Below are positions 1 to 6,817 of a DNA stretch of 9,803 nt, in pieces. Source of the stretch: an uncultured Actinomyces sp. (lineage in GTDB: Bacteria; Actinomycetota; Actinomycetes; Actinomycetales; Actinomycetaceae); NCBI GenBank assembly GCA_900556405.1, contig USPB01000065.1, forward strand, positions 1 through 9,803. Direction: 5' to 3'. The translations under genes and the position numbers were made by a program. The notes beneath the pieces are model-generated. The model saw nothing but the letters and a program-made list of their open reading frames with translations, did not search any database and had not been told where the DNA came from. Numbering within the stretch: the stretch's first letter is position 1; every line of letters begins with the position of its first letter.

Positions 1-982
1 AGCGCATGTGCGGGAACATGCGGGCCAGGCGGCGCAGCTCGCGGCGCTTGTGCTCGGGGCCCGAGCGGAACCAGCCCGTGTTCGAGGGGCCGAAGTCCGT
101 CATGAGGAAACCGCCCGCCGGGTAACCGGTGCGCTCCAGGAAGGAACGAACGGTCGGCACGACGTTCCACGCGCCCGTCGACAGGTACATGATGGGGGAG
201 TGGGTGCCCTCGGGCACGCCCTCCGACGTGGCCGAGGAGGTCGTCAGTGTCGTCAGCAGGTTCGCCATGCCGGGGACGGCCTCGCGCGAAGAGACGCGGT
301 CGAGGAACGCGTGCTTCGCGGCGGTGACCAGGCGCGGCAGCATCGACACCATGACGGTGTCGTCGATGTCAGAAACCACGCCGAAGCGCTCGTCGTCGGA
401 AACGATGCGCAGACGCACGCGGGCGGGCCGTCCGGCGCGGATGCGGCCCTTGCGGGGGCGCTCGTGCATCGCCGAGGCCGGGGCGGGCAGCGGGGTCGCG
501 GTGCGCAGGGTGGCGGCGAGCTTCGCGGCGGTGTCCTCGGACATGCCGAGGGCGCGCACGTCGCCCGCGTGCAGGACCTGAATGGTCGCGTCGTGCCAGC
601 CGGGCTCGAGTCCGTGGCCGAGCACCGTGATGTCGACGAAGCCGCCGCGGTCCGCGAAAGCGAGCCTGCGCGCGTTGCCGACCGTGACGAGCACGGGCTG
701 GCGGGGGACTTGGGCGTTGAAAAACTGGCGCCACCCGCGCCGCGTCTGGAGCCACGAGCGGCCTTCGTCGCCGCGGGCCATGAGGACGCGGCCGAGGATG
801 CGGGCGCTGCGCTGGGAGCCGATGCCGCCGAAACCGACGACGCCCGGGTAGTACCAGCCCTGTGACATCACAGCGACCAGCAGAGACGATGCGAATTCGC
901 CCACGCCAGCCGTGAGGGCGAGCGCGAACGAGGGCGATTCGTCGTCGATGAGGGGCGGTCGGAGGCGCATGACGGCAATCAT
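1..982 (-). CDS. App1-type (DUF2183) phosphatase domain protein, C-terminus cut off by window edge
   Basis: 327 codons are visible; the C-terminus lies beyond base 1. An in-frame TGA three codons before ATG 982 fixes the start region, and a G-rich GGGGTGAGG precedes it. The protein has an N-terminal region of about 190 residues and then the App1 catalytic core. HAD-like motif I, DIDDTV, is at 205-210 (Asp205 and Asp207 as nucleophile and acid/base). YLSTGAWN is at 266-273, a TDFGP segment at 295-299, EHKR at 310-313 (Lys312), and FP at 323-324 just before the edge. The acidic GDDGQxD motif expected next is outside the window. The family is named after yeast phosphatidate phosphatase App1; substrates of the bacterial members are mostly unknown, so a lipid phosphatase role is only possible. 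It starts 47 bases after the MFS gene on the same strand and may be co-transcribed with it. There is no signal peptide or clear membrane segment. Confidence 0.9.
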   Translation of the reverse strand, partial: MIAVMRLRPPLIDDESPSFALALTAGVGEFASSLLVAVMSQGWYYPGVVGFGGIGSQRSARILGRVLMARGDEGRSWLQTRRGWRQFFNAQVPRQPVLVTVGNARRLAFADRGGFVDITVLGHGLEPGWHDATIQVLHAGDVRALGMSEDTAAKLAATLRTATPLPAPASAMHERPRKGRIRAGRPARVRLRIVSDDERFGVVSDIDDTVMVSMLPRLVTAAKHAFLDRVSSREAVPGMANLLTTLTTSSATSEGVPEGTHSPIMYLSTGAWNVVPTVRSFLERTGYPAGGFLMTDFGPSNTGWFRSGPEHKRRELRRLARMFPHMR

Positions 983-1029
983 AGGGCCTCACCCCACCCG
1001 GAGCGCAAGAATCGGGGGCTGCGCGGTCC

Positions 1030-2250
1030 TCAGTCGAGTGGAAGCGTCGGCTTCGGGGCGTGGGCGGTGCCCCTGCGCAGGGCGGGCAGGCCGATGAGCA
1101 TGAAAAGGACCATCGCCCAGCCGGATCCCGACATGGTGAAGAGTCCGCCTCGCGCGCCGATTGCGTCGATCGCGGGACCGGCGACCGCGGTGCCCAGGGA
1201 AGTACCCAGGTTGATCGACGTCGACATCCAGGTCAGGCCCTCGGTGAGCTTCGCGGGGGAGACAGACTTTTGGATGATGACGTTGACGTTCGTCATGGTG
1301 GGGGCGCAGGTGAGGCCCGTGATGAGGATGACGACGGCCATCGTCCAGACGTTGAACGCCACGGGGAACAGGCTCATGCCGACGGCCATCGCGATCACGC
1401 CGATCATGAAGAGCTGCCAGGTGGGTCGCCTCCACGTGCGTGCGCCGTACACGAGGGCGGCCGTCAGGGAGCCGATCGAGAAGAGGGACAGGAGGATGCC
1501 GCCGAGCGCCGGGGTGCCAAGCTCCTCGGTGAAGCTGACCATCGACACTTCCATCGCGCCAAACGTCGTGCCCATGCCGATGTAGGTCGCGGCCATGACG
1601 AGGACGACGGGCTTGCGGATGACGGACTCGCGCGGGGCGCTGGGATCGTGGGGGATGATCGCGGGCTCGGAGTCGCGGCGCGACAGGAAGAGGGCTCCGC
1701 CCACCGCGAGGCTGACGATGGAAATGATGAGGCCGGTGGCGGGGTGCAGGGCGGTGCCCAGGACGGTGGAGAGCACGGGGCCCACGATGTACACGAACTC
1801 GTCGACGGCGGATTCGAGGGCGTAGGAGGTCGTCAGCTGGCCCGGCCTATGCAGGATCGTCGACCAGCGCGAGCGCACGAGCGCGCCGGGTGCTCCCCAC
1901 GTGGCGCCCGCGAGGGCGGCCGGGATGAAGAGCGTCCACGCGGGGGCGTGCATGATGACGGCCGCGACCAGAGCAGACATTGACAGGACTGAAATAGTCC
2001 AGGCTGGGCCCATGACGCGCAGCTGCCCGTGGCGGTCGACGCGGCGCGCGAGGATGGGCGCGCACAGCGCCATGACGATGATGTTGACCGCCGAGACGGC
2101 GCCGGCCAGCGTGTAGTTTCCGTACTCGGCGCGCACCATCAGGATCGTCGACAGGCCCACCATCGACATTGGCATACGCAGCACAAGGCCAGCCGCGGAA
2201 AACTTCCACGACTGACGGACACGCAGAATATCGAGATAGGTACCGAGCAT
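1030..2250 (-). CDS. MFS transporter, 12 membrane segments
   Basis: A 406-residue, strongly hydrophobic protein of usual major facilitator length. Two six-helix halves are separated by a polar loop at about 190-213. A motif A-like loop, ARRVDRHG, lies at 68-75 between helices 2 and 3. A GP-containing stretch (FVYIVGP, 152-158) sits at the motif C position of helix 5. The SYALESAVDE segment before it recurs in uncharacterised actinobacterial MFS exporters, as far as I recall. The substrate cannot be read from the sequence; drug, sugar or metabolite export are all possible. ATG 2250 is the first start. The only purine-rich stretch, GAGAGG, touches the ATG and is too close for a normal ribosome binding site, but a TAGAAT box sits six bases upstream, which fits a leaderless mRNA. 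The hairpin at 2408-2440 separates it from the nitrite reductase operon, so a direct link to nitrite metabolism is not implied. Confidence 0.9.
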   Translation of the reverse strand: MLGTYLDILRVRQSWKFSAAGLVLRMPMSMVGLSTILMVRAEYGNYTLAGAVSAVNIIVMALCAPILARRVDRHGQLRVMGPAWTISVLSMSALVAAVIMHAPAWTLFIPAALAGATWGAPGALVRSRWSTILHRPGQLTTSYALESAVDEFVYIVGPVLSTVLGTALHPATGLIISIVSLAVGGALFLSRRDSEPAIIPHDPSAPRESVIRKPVVLVMAATYIGMGTTFGAMEVSMVSFTEELGTPALGGILLSLFSIGSLTAALVYGARTWRRPTWQLFMIGVIAMAVGMSLFPVAFNVWTMAVVILITGLTCAPTMTNVNVIIQKSVSPAKLTEGLTWMSTSINLGTSLGTAVAGPAIDAIGARGGLFTMSGSGWAMVLFMLIGLPALRRGTAHAPKPTLPLD

Positions 2251-2256
2251 CCTCTC

Positions 2257-2262
2257 ATTCTA
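2257..2262 (-). promoter_or_regulatory. Putative -10 box of a leaderless promoter for the MFS gene
   Basis: On the minus strand TAGAAT is followed by six bases and then the A of the MFS start codon, so transcription would begin at the start codon. This is the usual geometry of leaderless actinobacterial mRNAs. No convincing -35 is seen; CTTTTC lies at about the right distance. The rest of the intergenic stretch 2263-2407 holds nothing else I can support. Confidence 0.45.
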
Positions 2263-2407
2263 CCGTCGGTCGGTGGGCGGAAAAGCCGCGCGGAGTGGGG
2301 CGTACGTAACCATCAGGGCCCCGCGCGCGGGAGGAAAAACCTGGGTTCGTGATGACCGGCGAGCACTGGCAAGCTGGGTGGCACGGGGAGGATAAGCCGT
2401 CAACGAA

Positions 2408-2440
2408 CCACGGCCTCGTCCGTGGGGGACGAGGCCGTGG
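2408..2440 (-). terminator. Hairpin terminator of the nitrite reductase operon
   Basis: A perfect 14-bp inverted repeat (2408-2421 with 2427-2440) with a 5-base loop, starting 20 bases after the nirK-like stop codon. The stem is very GC rich. On the minus strand it is followed only by a weak T-rich run (TTCGTT), as is common for terminators in high-GC actinobacteria. Confidence 0.8.
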
Positions 2441-2460
2441 CCAGGGGATGAGGAACAGGC

Positions 2461-3981
2461 TCAGTCGGTCACCTCGAAGACGCCGGTCTGGCCCTTTTCC
2501 GCCAGGGAGAGTGCGTGGTTGACGAAGGCGTAGTGGCCGACCTCGAGAGGCGTGAACTCGACGAATCCGCCCTCGGCGGCGCCCAGGGATAGGACCTGGC
2601 TCCAGCCGCCGCCGCTCCCGCCGCCGCGGATCACGTAGGCGCCCTCGCGCCACACCGTGTCGAACTGGGTGCCCACGACGTGGAAGGTGGTCGCCAGGTT
2701 GGGGCCCGCGTCCATGACCCACACGCGCACGCGCTCGTTGGTCTTGATCTGGATGGGGTGCGCCTTGTACTGGAAGGGCACGCCGTTGAAGGCCATCGCG
2801 TTGGGCGCCAGGGCCGACAGGAGGGAGGCATCGGCGCTCTGTCCGTCCGCGCCCAGGTAGAGCTCGGAGGCGACCATGACGTACTCGCGATCGACCTTGT
2901 CGAGGTCGGTCGGGTCGATGATGACGGCGCCGAACATGCCGTTGGCGATGTGCATCGACATCGGCGCGGTCGAGCAGTGGTAGAGCCAGATGCCCGCGTT
3001 CTTCGCGACGAAGGTGTACTCGAGGCTCTGCCCGGGCTCGATGGAGCGCATGACGTTGTCGGGGGCGACGAGGCCTGCGTGGAAGTCCAGCGAGTGGCTC
3101 ATCGTCCCGTTGTTGACGAGCGTGATGTGGAAGGTGTCGCCGATGTGTCCGCGCAGGATCGGGCCGGGAGCCTCCCCGTTGAAGGTCCACGTCTGGCGGG
3201 TCAGGGTGTCGGTGACGTTGGTGGTCTGCTCGGTGACCGTGAACGTGTAGTAGTGCTCGGTCTCGTTTGTGGCCGGCGCCAGCGCCGGGTCGCGCGCGTC
3301 GATGGAGGCCGCGTAGTCGGTGAGTTCCGTCGCCGTGGCCGGCCCGCCGGTCGTATCCTCGCCGTGGTTGTGTCCCGCGTGGCCGTCCGAGGCCGAGGCC
3401 CCCGAGGAAGGCGACGCCCCCGAGGAGGACGAGGCGCCCGTCACCTGCACGTGCAGCGTCATGCCCATCTCGCGGTGACCCGGCAGGGAACACCACCCCT
3501 CGACGTCGCCGGAGATGACGCCGAGGTCGAGTTCCTTCGTTTCACCCGATGCGAGTGACCCGGAGGATACGCCCGTCTCAAACACGAGGTCGTGGCGCTG
3601 GTCCCCCGTGTTCGTGAAGTCGATGATGAGGCGGTCACCGACCGGCACCTCGATGTGGTTGGGCGTGAAGGCCATGCCCTCGACGCCCACAGACACGTGG
3701 GTCGTGTGCCCGGTCGGCGTCACCGACGAGGCCGTGGCCCCCGAAGAGGTCCCCGTGCCCGAGGTCGTGGGCGCGGACGGGTTGGACAGGAAGATCGCCA
3801 GCGCGAGTGCCACGACGGAGACGACGCCGATGATTGCGCCCGCCGTGCGGCCCACGGGCGAGTGGTCGCCCGCCGGGCTCATGCGCAGCTTCGGCGTTCC
3901 CGTCGAGCCGCCCTTCGGAGCGGATGGCCTCGGGGTGTTTCCTCCCGATGAGGGTGACGCAGACAGGTTCAGGTCAGCCAC
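2461..3981 (-). CDS. nirK: Membrane-anchored copper nitrite reductase (AniA/NirK class) with extra N-terminal cupredoxin domain
   Basis: Predicted to reduce nitrite to nitric oxide at the outer face of the membrane. The 506 residues from GTG 3981 comprise a cytoplasmic Pro/Ser-rich tail, one membrane anchor (about 48-66), a cupredoxin domain (about 92-180), a Ser/Gly/His-rich linker, and a two-cupredoxin NirK core (about 235-506). The extra cupredoxin has type 1 ligands His130, Cys164, His169 and Met174, spaced Cys+5/+10 as in auracyanin. In the core, type 1 ligands are His296, Cys336, His344 and Met349; type 2 ligands are His301, His335 and His489; catalytic Asp299 and His434 are present. 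Cys-to-His spacing of 8 matches the AniA class. All catalytic ligands are intact, favouring nitrite reductase over a laccase-like oxidase. GTG 3981 is preferred because AAGGAGG precedes it by 5 bases; ATG 4020 lacks a ribosome site. The gene overlaps the upstream one by 8 bases. Confidence 0.92.
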   Translation of the reverse strand: MADLNLSASPSSGGNTPRPSAPKGGSTGTPKLRMSPAGDHSPVGRTAGAIIGVVSVVALALAIFLSNPSAPTTSGTGTSSGATASSVTPTGHTTHVSVGVEGMAFTPNHIEVPVGDRLIIDFTNTGDQRHDLVFETGVSSGSLASGETKELDLGVISGDVEGWCSLPGHREMGMTLHVQVTGASSSSGASPSSGASASDGHAGHNHGEDTTGGPATATELTDYAASIDARDPALAPATNETEHYYTFTVTEQTTNVTDTLTRQTWTFNGEAPGPILRGHIGDTFHITLVNNGTMSHSLDFHAGLVAPDNVMRSIEPGQSLEYTFVAKNAGIWLYHCSTAPMSMHIANGMFGAVIIDPTDLDKVDREYVMVASELYLGADGQSADASLLSALAPNAMAFNGVPFQYKAHPIQIKTNERVRVWVMDAGPNLATTFHVVGTQFDTVWREGAYVIRGGGSGGGWSQVLSLGAAEGGFVEFTPLEVGHYAFVNHALSLAEKGQTGVFEVTD

Positions 3982-5272
3982 GGCGGCCTCCTTGCGTGGT
4001 GGTGGGGGATTGGGCGGCATGCTTGACGCGCGCCTGGGCCACGCCGCAGCGGGCCATGAGGACGATGTCGACGACGTAGGTGGCCAGCAGGATCACCCAC
4101 GCGGCGATGGTGAGGCGCTCGGCGGGCACGCCGCTCAGGGATGCGACGGCGAGGGCGAACAATGCGGCCACGTTGCGAGCCGCCTCCCGGATGGGAGCCC
4201 CGGCCTCGAGCACGCCGACCCCGACGCGAACCGCGGACGGTCCGCCGCCGATGACGACGGGCATCAGGTAGGTGAGCGCGCCGACGAAGAGCTGGCCCAC
4301 GCCGGCCGCGCCGAGGATCGGCAGCCACGGCAGGAACGCCGCGCGCAGGCCGGTCGCGTCCGCCCCCTCGAAGGCACGCAGGGACGCTCCCGCGCCCGCG
4401 ACGAGAATCCAGGCGGCGCCCAGCATGAGGGACCACGCGCCGTACTCGGCCGGACCCTTCGCGAGGGCCACGCGACAGAGTGGAACGCCGACGCCCAGCG
4501 CCGCCGCCCCCACGACGACGAGGAGACCCACCGACGCCACGCGCATCGACCCGGCGAGCGTGCCCGCGCCCGCGACGAGGAGAGCGGCCACCCACAGGGG
4601 TAGGGCGCTCGTCGCGAAGGACACGGCCCGCGGATCCATGCGCGTGCGCATCGCGGTCGGCCCGAGCGTCACCAGGGTCCCGCCCATCGTCAGGCCCACC
4701 CAACCGGCGACACCCGCCAGCGCGTGGGCGACCGTCAGGCGGTCCCGGGCCGAGGCCAGCCACGCGGGCGCGTTCGCGTCGAACATGGCCGCCGTCACGA
4801 AACCGGCCAGCGTCGCGCCGACCACCAGGAAAAACGCCGCCGCAATGTAGTAGCGAATAATCACCGCAAAACGCGACGCCAGGCGCTCGCGGGACGCGGT
4901 GAGCAGCGCCCACCCGTGCCACGCGGCAATCGCGCCGACGACCGTCGCGCCCGTGACGGTCGCGTGCCACGCACCCGACCACATGCCGCCGATGAGGAGC
5001 ACCAGGGAGAGGTTGAAGGCAATGATGCGCACGGTGTTGTCACGCCCGGCACGCCGATCATCCGGGGCCAGGTGTGCGAGCGCGCGCGTGAAGTACCAGG
5101 ACCACTGGAAAATCCCGTTCGACAGGACGCCGAGGGTCACCAGGTGGATCATCGTCCACAGGTTCTGCGGGATACGGCCTCGGGCGACGATCGTGATCGC
5201 GGCGCACGCCGCCGCCACGCACATCCAGACAGAGGTCGCGCGGTCCGTGCGGGGGACGCGAGGCTTGCTCAT
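3974..5272 (-). CDS. Polytopic membrane protein of the nitrite reductase operon
   Basis: 432 residues, mostly hydrophobic, with roughly 11-12 membrane segments. Conserved-looking features are HLVTLGVLSNGIFQWS (43-58, His43), His103, His119, IRYYIAAAFF (139-148), His183, an LVTLGPTAMRTRM segment (200-212) and GALTYLMPVVIGGGP (331-345). I recall similar segments as the N-terminal membrane part of larger actinobacterial multicopper oxidases, where they are joined in one chain to a cupredoxin and a NirK domain; here this part is a separate gene immediately before the NirK gene. A plausible role is electron delivery or a membrane partner for the reductase, possibly with heme or copper bound by the membrane histidines; this is not proven. 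ATG 5272 overlaps the upstream stop as ATGA and has GGAGG four bases upstream. The frame is open to 5515, but that extension is Arg/Pro-rich antisense-like sequence inside the preceding gene and is rejected. Confidence 0.85.
   Translation of the reverse strand: MSKPRVPRTDRATSVWMCVAAACAAITIVARGRIPQNLWTMIHLVTLGVLSNGIFQWSWYFTRALAHLAPDDRRAGRDNTVRIIAFNLSLVLLIGGMWSGAWHATVTGATVVGAIAAWHGWALLTASRERLASRFAVIIRYYIAAAFFLVVGATLAGFVTAAMFDANAPAWLASARDRLTVAHALAGVAGWVGLTMGGTLVTLGPTAMRTRMDPRAVSFATSALPLWVAALLVAGAGTLAGSMRVASVGLLVVVGAAALGVGVPLCRVALAKGPAEYGAWSLMLGAAWILVAGAGASLRAFEGADATGLRAAFLPWLPILGAAGVGQLFVGALTYLMPVVIGGGPSAVRVGVGVLEAGAPIREAARNVAALFALAVASLSGVPAERLTIAAWVILLATYVVDIVLMARCGVAQARVKHAAQSPTTTQGGRRG
3987..3993 (-). 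promoter_or_regulatory. Ribosome binding site deciding the GTG start of the nitrite reductase
   Basis: AAGGAGG lies inside the last codons of the upstream membrane protein gene, five bases before GTG 3981. It supports a GTG start with an 8-base overlap (GTGGCTGA) and translational coupling, rather than ATG 4020, which has no such site. Confidence 0.75.
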
Positions 5273-6600
5273 CGCGCCTCCGTCCTGCCCGACGATGCGG
5301 GACCCGAGGAGGGGGAGTCGGCCTCGTCGCTGAGGCGGCGTTCCCGCGAGACCGCGCGCGCCCGGCGAATCGTCACCGTCAGCGTCGTCGCGACGAACAG
5401 GAGGACGCCCACGACACCCAGGGTGCCGCCCAGGCGCCACGGGTAGGCGGCCTCGCGCGCGCCCGCGAGGAGACGCAGAGCGAGGGAAACCTGCAGGAAC
5501 GCGAAGGGTACCCACATGGCGATGTGGTAGGGGACCTCGCGCCGGGCAACCGCCGGGATGATGACGGGCGCGTGGGCCAGCAGCATCGAGACGACGAAAC
5601 CGATCGTGATCGCGTGGACGGAGGCGTCATACCCGTACCCGTCGAAGGCCGGGGGCGCGACGACCCACATCAGCGCGGGCACGAGCGCCCACGCGTAGCC
5701 GCTCAGCATGCACACGGCGGCCAGGCGCGGCAGGCCCTGCATGCGCACGGTGCCGCGCGCGACGTCGTGCCACGCGGTGTCCACCATGAGGGCGCCGAGG
5801 CTCAGCCCGATCAGCGGGTAGCCGAGCGCGGGGGAGTAGAGCGCGACGGTCAGGCCCACCAAGAGGGCGGCGCTCTCGGCGGTAATACGACGCTCGGTGG
5901 AACCGGAGGCGAAGGCGAGTCGCGCGAGTTCGACGCGCTCGCCGACGATCGTGACGATCAGGAAAGCCAGCCACCACGGCACCGCGCGCGGCGTCTCGAG
6001 GCCCCGCCACCACAGGAGGATGCCGCCCAGGCCGATGAGCGCGCCGAGCAGCTGGATGAGGACAGCGTGGGTGGCCTGGCGGCGCGCCCACACGTAGCAG
6101 TAGATGGCACACAGCGTCGCCGTGCCGAGGGTGATGAGGAAGCCCGGCATCATCCGCTCGGGCGCGAATCCGGTCAGGTGGGCGGCGAGGAAACGTGGGA
6201 TCGGCAGGTTCGCGAGCGCCTCGCGCACCCCCGCATTCACGGAGATGACGACCGCGCTGACGGCGCCAGCCCCGGTCAACAGAGGAGCCGCGTACGCCCA
6301 CGCGCGACGCCCGTCGGACTGCAAGGCGACCGCGCGCTCCAGGCAGATCGCGGTGCCCAGGAACCCATAGATCATGAGGAGTCCGTGCACGGTCCCCAAG
6401 CTCGTCGAGGCCACGGGTGCGAGCGCTCCGAGACGGACGAGGGAAGCGTCCAGTCCCGCCAGGAGCGCGACGCCCGCCAGGAGGAGGAACACGAGGCGGC
6501 CGACGGGCAGGCGGGGGATGGGCGGCCTCGTCGCTATCGACGAGGCGTGGGCTGGCGCATCCGGTCCCGCGTCGCGTGCGGGTGGGCGTGCCTCGCTCAT
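5269..6600 (-). CDS. Polytopic membrane protein, NnrS/heme-copper-like, first gene of the nitrite reductase operon
   Basis: 443 residues with about 12 membrane helices between residues 33 and 411, and polar tails. Membrane histidines and acids occur in conserved-looking contexts: VHGLLMIYGFLGT (His72), LERAVAL (Glu88), VGERVELARL (219-228, Glu221), WHDV (His278), VHAITIGF (His329) and LAHAPVIIPAV (His343). The HA-x2-x-G pattern recalls NnrS, a heme- and copper-containing membrane protein linked to nitric oxide and nitrite metabolism; assignment to that superfamily is from motif resemblance only. Its place at the head of the NirK operon suggests a role in nitric oxide handling, electron supply or metal insertion. 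ATG 6600 is chosen because AGGAG (6606-6610) precedes it by five bases; the frame stays open to 6792 through promoter-like sequence, which I reject. Its stop overlaps the next start (ATGA). Confidence 0.8.
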   Translation of the reverse strand: MSEARPPARDAGPDAPAHASSIATRPPIPRLPVGRLVFLLLAGVALLAGLDASLVRLGALAPVASTSLGTVHGLLMIYGFLGTAICLERAVALQSDGRRAWAYAAPLLTGAGAVSAVVISVNAGVREALANLPIPRFLAAHLTGFAPERMMPGFLITLGTATLCAIYCYVWARRQATHAVLIQLLGALIGLGGILLWWRGLETPRAVPWWLAFLIVTIVGERVELARLAFASGSTERRITAESAALLVGLTVALYSPALGYPLIGLSLGALMVDTAWHDVARGTVRMQGLPRLAAVCMLSGYAWALVPALMWVVAPPAFDGYGYDASVHAITIGFVVSMLLAHAPVIIPAVARREVPYHIAMWVPFAFLQVSLALRLLAGAREAAYPWRLGGTLGVVGVLLFVATTLTVTIRRARAVSRERRLSDEADSPSSGPASSGRTEAR

Positions 6601-6631
6601 GTGCTCTCCTGGAGGTGGTGGGTGTCGCGGG

Positions 6632-6649
6632 TGTCCCATTATGGGGACA
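6632..6649. promoter_or_regulatory. Symmetric operator-like element TGTCCC-N6-GGGACA
   Basis: A perfect 6-bp dyad separated by six bases, 32 bases upstream of the first gene of the nitrite reductase operon. The spacer reads CATAAT on the minus strand, which resembles a -10 box, so a protein bound here would compete with RNA polymerase. The cognate regulator is unknown; it does not match the FNR/CRP half-site TGTGA or a consensus I recognise. Confidence 0.5.
6638..6643 (-). promoter_or_regulatory. Possible -10 box of the nitrite reductase operon
   Basis: CATAAT on the minus strand, five of six matches to TATAAT, about 38 bases before ATG 6600; the predicted transcript would carry a leader of about 31 bases containing the AGGAG site. 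The -35 position (GGTCGC, about 6661-6666) is poor, which would fit dependence on an activator. Confidence 0.35.
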
Positions 6650-6685
6650 ATGCCAAGGTAGCGACCTCTCACGTACTTTTCTAGG

Positions 6686-6703
6686 GGTGAAATCGGTGAA
6701 ATT
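6686..6703. repeat. Tandem 9-bp direct repeat, possible activator site
   Basis: GGTGAAATC is followed directly by GGTGAAATT (8 of 9 identical). It lies about 55-70 bases upstream of the putative start of transcription of the nitrite reductase operon, where response-regulator or other activator sites are often found. It may equally serve the rightward promoter or be chance. Confidence 0.4.
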
Positions 6704-6774
6704 GCGTGCGGCGCTAGACGAATGATGCGCTGCAGAGACGCTGACAACGTGGTGCGTGAAAGATAGCCATCCGG

Positions 6775-6780
6775 TAATAT
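6775..6780 (+). promoter_or_regulatory. Possible -10 box of the type VII cargo cassette
   Basis: TAATAT on the plus strand, about 26-38 bases upstream of the two candidate starts of the first cassette gene. No good -35 is present at 17 bases (GTGCGT). It is the best TAnnnT match in the intergenic region facing right. Confidence 0.4.
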
Positions 6781-6817
6781 CGCGTGAGTCACTGGTCAGG
6801 ATTCAATGGAGTACACG

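Noticed and set aside
8..865. Long plus-strand open frame of 285 codons across the left end
   Set aside because: It is antisense to the App1 phosphatase frame, which carries clear motifs. The antisense product is Arg/Gly/Ala-rich with no family features.
369..992. Minus-strand open frame of 207 codons starting at GTG 992
   Set aside because: It lies in a different frame from the App1 phosphatase on the same strand. Its product is Arg/Pro-rich, as expected for a shifted frame in high-GC DNA.
983..1029. Possible terminator between the MFS and App1 genes
   Set aside because: Only a weak GCGC...GCGC pairing with a long loop is present, so the two genes may be co-transcribed.
2255..3496. Minus-strand open frame of 413 codons overlapping the nitrite reductase
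   Set aside because: Shifted frame of the nitrite reductase gene; Arg-rich, and it runs through the terminator hairpin.
5273..5515. N-terminal extension of the middle membrane protein to 5515
   Set aside because: It lies entirely within the preceding gene and is Arg/Pro-rich. ATG 5272 has a good ribosome site and an ATGA overlap.
5524..6684. Plus-strand open frame of 386 codons opposite the NnrS-like gene
   Set aside because: Antisense shadow of a membrane protein gene; the product is Arg/Gly/Asp/Glu-rich without recognisable domains.
6601..6792. N-terminal extension of the first membrane protein to 6792
   Set aside because: It crosses the promoter region with its dyad and repeat, and ATG 6600 has AGGAG at five bases.
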